Shown: one piece after another, positions 58,601-64,000 of the stretch
Layout of the letters: each line of letters opens with the position of its first letter
How positions within the stretch are numbered: the stretch's first letter is position 1
Program-made: the position numbers and the translations under genes
DNA from: Plectrocnemia conspersa
Taxonomy: Eukaryota > Arthropoda > Insecta > Trichoptera > Polycentropodidae
Length of the DNA: 64,000 bases
Assembly: GCA_009617715.1 (NCBI GenBank)
Contig: VTFK01000188.1
Location: 1,488,001-1,552,000 of the forward strand
Direction of reading: 5' to 3'
The notes under the pieces: generated by a model
Told to the model about the DNA's origin: nothing
The model's input: only the letters and a program-made list of their open reading frames with translations
Databases searched by the model: none

Positions 58601-60714
58601 GTATTAACTAAATAAAACATGTAACGCATCAAGCTTCTTTAACTATCAGAATAGATGCAAATGAATTGTAGTATATTGATAGCTTATTGTTAATAATTCT
58701 ATTAGCTGATATAATTAGTTTGAAATATAACACTTAAATCGGTTAAAAACCAGACGATCAACAAACATTTGGTGTTTTTGTATGAGTTTGATCGTGGAAG
58801 ATTTTATAATGTCTACTACCTACGATTATGTTTAACATCAATCCTCAACAGAATAAGTTTCATTGGATATTTTTTATATCATCAGTAAAATTTAGGTTTT
58901 TATTAAAAATATATAAATAATATTCATTAAAGTTATGTAAGACTAAACTAAATAAATAACCAATTTATTCTTCACAAAACTTTTCTACGAATTACATACG
59001 CGTTCGTGCCGGATATGTGCGAAATAATTTCACTCGTCCTAATGGATTTCCGTATCGGAAAAACTTTTCCCTGAGCGGCCGCTTCGTCATTTCCCAGCAG
59101 TGTATTAATTAAATGAGGGTGTCTCGAACTTTTACGCTGTCAATCTTCCTTTTTTGTAACGTAACACAAACACACAGACGATGCTTTCAATGAGAAAACT
59201 TCATCGTATTTTATAGCTATGTGTACGTATATAAATATATTGTTTAATGCAGATTGCAGAAGTGCTATTCCTACAACCGGTTCATCCGATCCGATTTTTA
59301 ACAAATTCTGTACTATTCGCTAAAAGTAGGCCAGCTATGAGCTTTTGTGTGAATATCTATGAGCTTGACTTTATTTATAGATGTATTGTTGTCGTATTCG
59401 TGTATTATCTAAGCATTTTTTTGTTTGAAATACGAGCTTGAAGTCTTTAATCAATTTAACAAAATATTTATTGAAGTGAAGCCTGGAAATAATTACCTGG
59501 AAAAGGTTCAATGTAACAATATGCCAATCATTCATTTAAGCTATGCTTTAAGTAATATATTATTCAGATTTAATCTTCCCGAAATTATCACAATATTATC
59601 TAAAGCCATTATCTGCTGTGGAATGTTTTGCTTGCCACATAGTATCCGAATGGAAACCGCAAAACCGGCAGTTGCTTTATAGGCGGCTAACTGGGAAATC
59701 GCTATATTATAATGATTTATGATTTTCGGTAGCTAACTAGACAATATTCGATTTATGTGAATTTTTCGTTAGATTTAAATTTCTTGGTTTCTCTATCTTG
59801 AAAGGGCTAATTTAATGGATATAAATAATTTTGTAAATAGCTCAAATTTGACTCGTGTGTGTATAAATTAATTGTGATTAATCACTTTTGGAGGTTTGTG
59901 GCTTTTAAACATTAAATGCAGCTATTAAATGTAAAATAAAATAAATTTATGATTTCATGATTATCTAAATAAATTATTAGGTACCTAATATTTTTTATCA
60001 AGTTTTAGAATTTTTAATATATTGCTTCTAAAGCATAAAATATACTTGATCAATTTCAGTAACAAAACATATAAAAGAGGTACAATTTAAATTAATTGAT
60101 GAAACTCAGTATATTACAAAATTAGGTATATAGAATGGTTTAGGTTGTTATTAAGTAGCTATCCAAAATTTTACTCATATCAGTCAAGTGTGTAGGTTTG
60201 TATATAGTGTAAACATGATTGTTTTAGATAAAACTAAGTCAAACTATTTTTTAGTGTCTGTTAAAATTATGTGAGACCGTTAAAATTTTATTATGATAAC
60301 GAAGAATACTAAAGTGTAAAAATATTTTTTTATAATAGAAGAACGGATGTGTTATTAAAATCATTATAAATTCTTTTTTTGGCAATATTTGTGCCCCATG
60401 CTTTAATGCCTAAAACTCTTAAACCATAATTAAATAATATTATAGACTATAACAGCAGTTTTTAATCTCGAGCATTTTTTTTACGATATTTGTACCTTAC
60501 GTTTATTAGTATCAAATGCAAAAAAAAAATTATTTGGCAATATGCACAATATGTAATCAATATTTCAATTTTCACATAAGCATCTCAATCACAAACCTCA
60601 TAAAGTTTAAGCATTCATAAATCCCAAACCGAAACCGACTTATTTGGTGTTAAATTGCAAATCTGCTCGCTAATAAAAACGAACAAACTCGGTACCATAA
60701 AAACTGTGATTGCC
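58601..60714. other. AT-rich DNA with island at about 58985-59160
   Basis: The island (CGTTCGTGCCGGATATGTGC, CCTGAGCGGCCGCTTCGTC) lacks repeats and frames; possible conserved non-coding DNA. Two overlapping plus-strand frames at 59247-59682 show no recognisable motif. Confidence 0.35.
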
Positions 60715-60717
60715 ATA

Positions 60718-60748
60718 ATACGAGAGAGGGAGAGAAGAGAGAGACTGG
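60718..60748. promoter_or_regulatory. GA-rich tract
   Basis: ACGAGAGAGGGAGAGAAGAG followed by AGAGACTGG: repeated GAGA elements, the motif bound by GAGA-factor-type proteins in insects, 60 bases upstream of the ORF at 60808. Function inferred only. Confidence 0.3.
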
Positions 60749-60807
60749 AGCATAAAACGAAGTTATAAGCGCATTGTTCACAGCCGAAAGCGAAGCTGGT
60801 AAACGCC

Positions 60808-61242
60808 ATGAAAATTCATCGATTCGTCAATAAAAGTGGATACGACTGGTACGCGACCGGCATGCCAAGAATAGAAGAATATTCCGAGCAGGCTTTCGAG
60901 AAGGAGAATACGGGCAACCCTGTTAATCCGACAAAAGGCGTGTCGGATTCAAAGTGGGGCATTTCTGATATCGACGCCCAGATGAAAATTGTGAATATTT
61001 TACGTTTTGCTCATATTGAGACTACAATGAAAAGTTCCTCGCGGTGTGAAGCAGAAGCTCTTCGGGGGGCGCTGAAAGGGGAGCTTTCTTTGAGCCGTGA
61101 ATGTTTAACGCAAATTACGCCCCGATACAAGTTGATGGGTGTTGGAACGGTTGACAAGAAAATTGGCGTTGAATCAATCTGGGTAAAAGAAAATATATGT
61201 ATATGTGACTTCAAATTCGAGCCATATGAAAACATTCTTTAA
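60808..61242 (+). CDS. unassigned 144-codon ORF
   Basis: An uninterrupted frame from ATG (60808) to TAA, near 44% GC against about 30% around it. It reads a hydrophilic protein with no signal peptide, membrane segment or familiar motif. Stretches include KIHRFVNKSGYDWYATGMPR, DSKWGISDIDAQMKIVNIL, SRCEAEALRGALKGELSLSR and KLMGVGTVDKKIGVESIWVK. A frame is also open on the other strand (61011-61235), as happens in GC-richer non-coding DNA. A GA-rich tract lies just upstream. It could be a real single-exon gene, a transposon relic, or a conserved non-coding block open by chance. Confidence 0.3.
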   Translation: MKIHRFVNKSGYDWYATGMPRIEEYSEQAFEKENTGNPVNPTKGVSDSKWGISDIDAQMKIVNILRFAHIETTMKSSSRCEAEALRGALKGELSLSRECLTQITPRYKLMGVGTVDKKIGVESIWVKENICICDFKFEPYENIL

Positions 61243-64000
61243 AGATTTAGATATATCACTTAATAATCCAATACATCTATGATCGAACAATTTTTTTTTT
61301 TGCTATACTTTTTTTTTCTATATTATGCTAGTCCATGTATAGAATTTCACAGTAATTGATGAAGTTATCATTTTCTTCAGCAAGAGTTCTAAAAAAACTA
61401 GCACGATAAAGCCGTTTCATTTATAATACAACACATTGGTCCATGTGTTGAATTATGTAACATTAGGTGGTAGAAGATTTGCAACTGTAACTTTCTTTTT
61501 CAATATGCTTTCAATCGGTTGAAAGAAAGCATTATATATTACCTTTTAAAAAAAAAACATTTGGTTTAGAACCAATCTTTGAAGATCTCTCTATTTATCC
61601 ATGTTCCATTTTAATTATAATATTAAACATTGCTGTCTCCGTTTGTTTTATATGTTACAACAGACGCACATTCTCATTAAAAAAATAGAAATTAAAGAAA
61701 TTTAGAGATGATGCAATAATATTATATTTATAATCACTATTAATTTAAACAAATCTATTTAGAGCATATACAGCAAAATATTTATTTTTTAACTTTTTTA
61801 TTTTTCTTCGTACGATTGTAAATCTTTATTAGTCGTCTAGCGAACTATTCGTTTAGACTAGATAAATATTTATGTATAAATAAAAAGACGCTAAGCTTTA
61901 GAACTAGGTTATTTTAGGACAAGCGCTCATTTTAAATTATTAATAGACCCATAATAAAATCGTTTCATTACTTTCTAAAATATTTTTTAATTTTTATTTC
62001 ATTATAATGTATATTAAAAAATACTTTTGAGTCGGTGAGTCATAATGACATAGTGTTGGTTTAGCATGTTTGATATATTAAAGAGTAAATAAGATCTGTG
62101 AGGAGGAACGAAGATGAAATGAACATTATTATTTTTACTGCGTATTTTCAAAGAGCAATATTCGAAAGCCATTTTTCAATGGTTTAGCCGCTATCAAAGA
62201 GTCCGCAGACGGCCGTCGCTCCAGAAATACAATATGAGATTGAAAATATATAAGCACAAATAAAATACAAAGAGAGAGAGAGAAAAAGACTTGTCCGTCG
62301 CTGTCTAGAAATACAACAGACTGTTTCTCGTCATTATGACAGCTTCTTGACAACGATCAACCGCGGTGGTCTTATGGTGTTGATAAGTTATTACAAACAA
62401 ACGTATATAATGTTTACCTAAGATAATTTCCATAAAATCGGCGAACTGGAAATTAAGATTTTCAATATAAACGAACCGCATTATGTTCGTACAGTAGATG
62501 TTACACGAAGCGTCTCTCCATCCTCTTATCTTCGCAGATGTTATAATTTAATTTGCTCTATATTTAGAATTTGTCTTGGAGCTAAATTGAAATTCAGTTC
62601 ATTGATGTAACATTGGATGGTTTAAGTTTTAATTTTGCACAATTGTTATCTTATATTTGTATCTAAAATTAACGTGTTTTTTTTAATATAGTTAAATAAT
62701 TATTGAGATTAGTTCAAAACCAAATCAGTTTAAGAAAATTAAAAATTGAAAAGTTGCCACAAAATTAAAGGATATTGAAAAAAAAACGATGGTTGAAAAT
62801 TGCTGGTTTATTCAAAACTCTTGTTAAGAAAGATGATGGCTTGATATATTTCTGTAAAAAAATGACGACATTGAATGTGTGGCCCCCACAGGCCTTATTC
62901 TTGAAATTCGCGTTATTAATGTGACCAAAAATAACCATTCATCAATCAGGATAAACTAAACAATAGAGCGATCACACAAAGGCTCTCGTTACGACTAGAA
63001 CCCATAAATAACACGCAAGGATTTTCCGGTGCATTGAATGAATATTTTTTTGTTGCAAAACGGTCACGGAAAACAATATATCACCGGAAGACAAATAGAC
63101 AAATTCAACCTCGGAGATATCCATCAAGAAAATGTCACTTTCTAAAGGCGTTGTTCTAAAAAGCGAGTGCAAATATTGACTGGAAGATCGCTGCATGATT
63201 GTAATTGGTTAGAAAGCTTTGGAGTCCTGAATACTTAAGCCTGGACTCCAATGAGGAAAGAGTAGTCACAGCCAGACCGCAAACAATATACTGTCATGGG
63301 TGCTCACACCCTGAGAGGGACAGAGAGGGATCAACTTTTGCTATACTGCCACGCCACCTACAAAACTTCTGAGGATTTTCTACCGATATCAGCTCTCCAC
63401 CAGCATTTCCACCACTTTTACGAGAAAACATTTCGCCCATCATTCTGTCGCAATGTGTAATATAATCTAATAAAATTCTCACTAGCTTCCACCTGGGTCT
63501 TACTGGCTGCAAAGTCACACCATAAACTTAAAACTACCTGTAATTAAAATAGTTTACTGTTAAATGTTGTCCAAACACTACGATGTTGTCCTAAATAAAT
63601 AAAAAAATATTAGTACCTGATCTACCTTGTATATGTATTCATTATTACGCAAAGAAGTTGAATCAGAATTCACTATTCTTTAGTATGTTCTAAAACAAGC
63701 GAGAACATTAATAATGGTTACATGTTAATTTACCATAGAATGTGTATCTTGATTATGGATAATTAAATGCTAATGTAAGTTGAGCGTTATCTTATGAAAT
63801 GAAATTTACTCATAACTTCCATCATATTAATTATTTAATAAAATCTTTAAGCGTTGACGTAATTATAATACGCACACAATACTTGCGGTTAGTCTCATAT
63901 ATACGATCCGCATAAACTATACGCGCGCTGTATAAGCAGTCAAACGGAAGATAATATTATACGTCTACACGTCTAGTTTAGAAGAGCGGGAAATATACTA
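61243..64000. other. AT-rich right end with lower-AT patches
   Basis: Patches lie at about 62130-62400 (with an (AG)n tract near 62270-62282) and 62940-63530. The second holds minus-strand frames 62972-63196 and 63294-63518 in different phases. They read LLDYITHCDRMMGEMFSRKS and ISEVEFVYLSSGDILFSVT among others, with no recognised family. They may be one broken ORF of a repeat. No exon of the WW-domain gene was found. Confidence 0.35.

Noticed and set aside
62330..62385. Similarity of CAACCGCGGT...GGTCTTATGG to about 50750-50775 as a shared element
   Set aside because: Only about 20 bases align convincingly; too little to define a repeat family.
1..64000. CRISPR array, rRNA, functional tRNA, operon or prophage signals
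   Set aside because: No regularly spaced direct repeats with unique spacers and no rRNA or cloverleaf sequence; base composition, splice sites and transposons are eukaryotic.

Overview
The window is AT-rich, intron-dense eukaryotic DNA. Its mobile elements are typical of an insect: a ZMYM1-like hAT transposase, mariner, Tc1 and pogo/Tigger relics, and CR1/Jockey-group LINEs. The arthropod repeat protein with an AVLLHNGNK-type core is also present. I cannot resolve the order of insect. There are no operons, prokaryotic signals, rRNA genes or CRISPR arrays.

Only one host exon is convincing. It runs 18433-18649 on the + strand: a good acceptor, a short uORF, an ATG at 18501, and a GC-rich reading frame that ends mid-WW domain at a GTGAGT donor (split Asn codon). 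It looks like the first coding exon of a WW-domain protein. No later exon was found, so 18650-64000 may be one very long intron, and 1-18432 upstream intron or intergenic DNA.

Layout. 2.0-6.0 kb: hAT remnant, dead mariner, two hairpin MITEs, possibly nested in an older element. 8.55-13.74 kb: a tandem duplication carrying the same internally deleted hAT element twice; copy 1 differs from copy 2 mostly by one- or two-base homopolymer indels, so an assembly artefact is possible. 14.9-17.1 kb: SINE-like sequence, LINE tails, a perfect palindrome. 20.1-25.9 kb: LINE relic, foldback MITE, LTR-like block, second LINE family, mariner MITE. 27.83-30.26 kb: a 2.4-kb element with about 350-bp terminal inverted repeats whose outer half is an array of short AGCGC-bearing units, the most unusual object here. 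32.7-36.8 kb: two more LTR-like copies and half a foldback MITE. 39.0-42.9 kb: two LINE copies flanking a Tigger relic. 44.6-47.4 kb: dispersed repeat and a hairpin. 48.5-52.3 kb: broken arthropod-repeat ORF with a MITE inserted in it, another LTR-like block, and a complete-ended Tc1 element whose transposase has lost a catalytic Asp. 55.4-58.6 kb: antisense LINE, a perfect palindrome at its edge, another LINE relic. 60.8-63.5 kb: unassigned ORFs.

About ten islands of lower AT content without repeat features are scattered through the presumed intron; they may be conserved regulatory DNA, but that is inferred from composition only. All reading was by eye: alignment extents and identities are approximate, and family names rest on remembered motifs.
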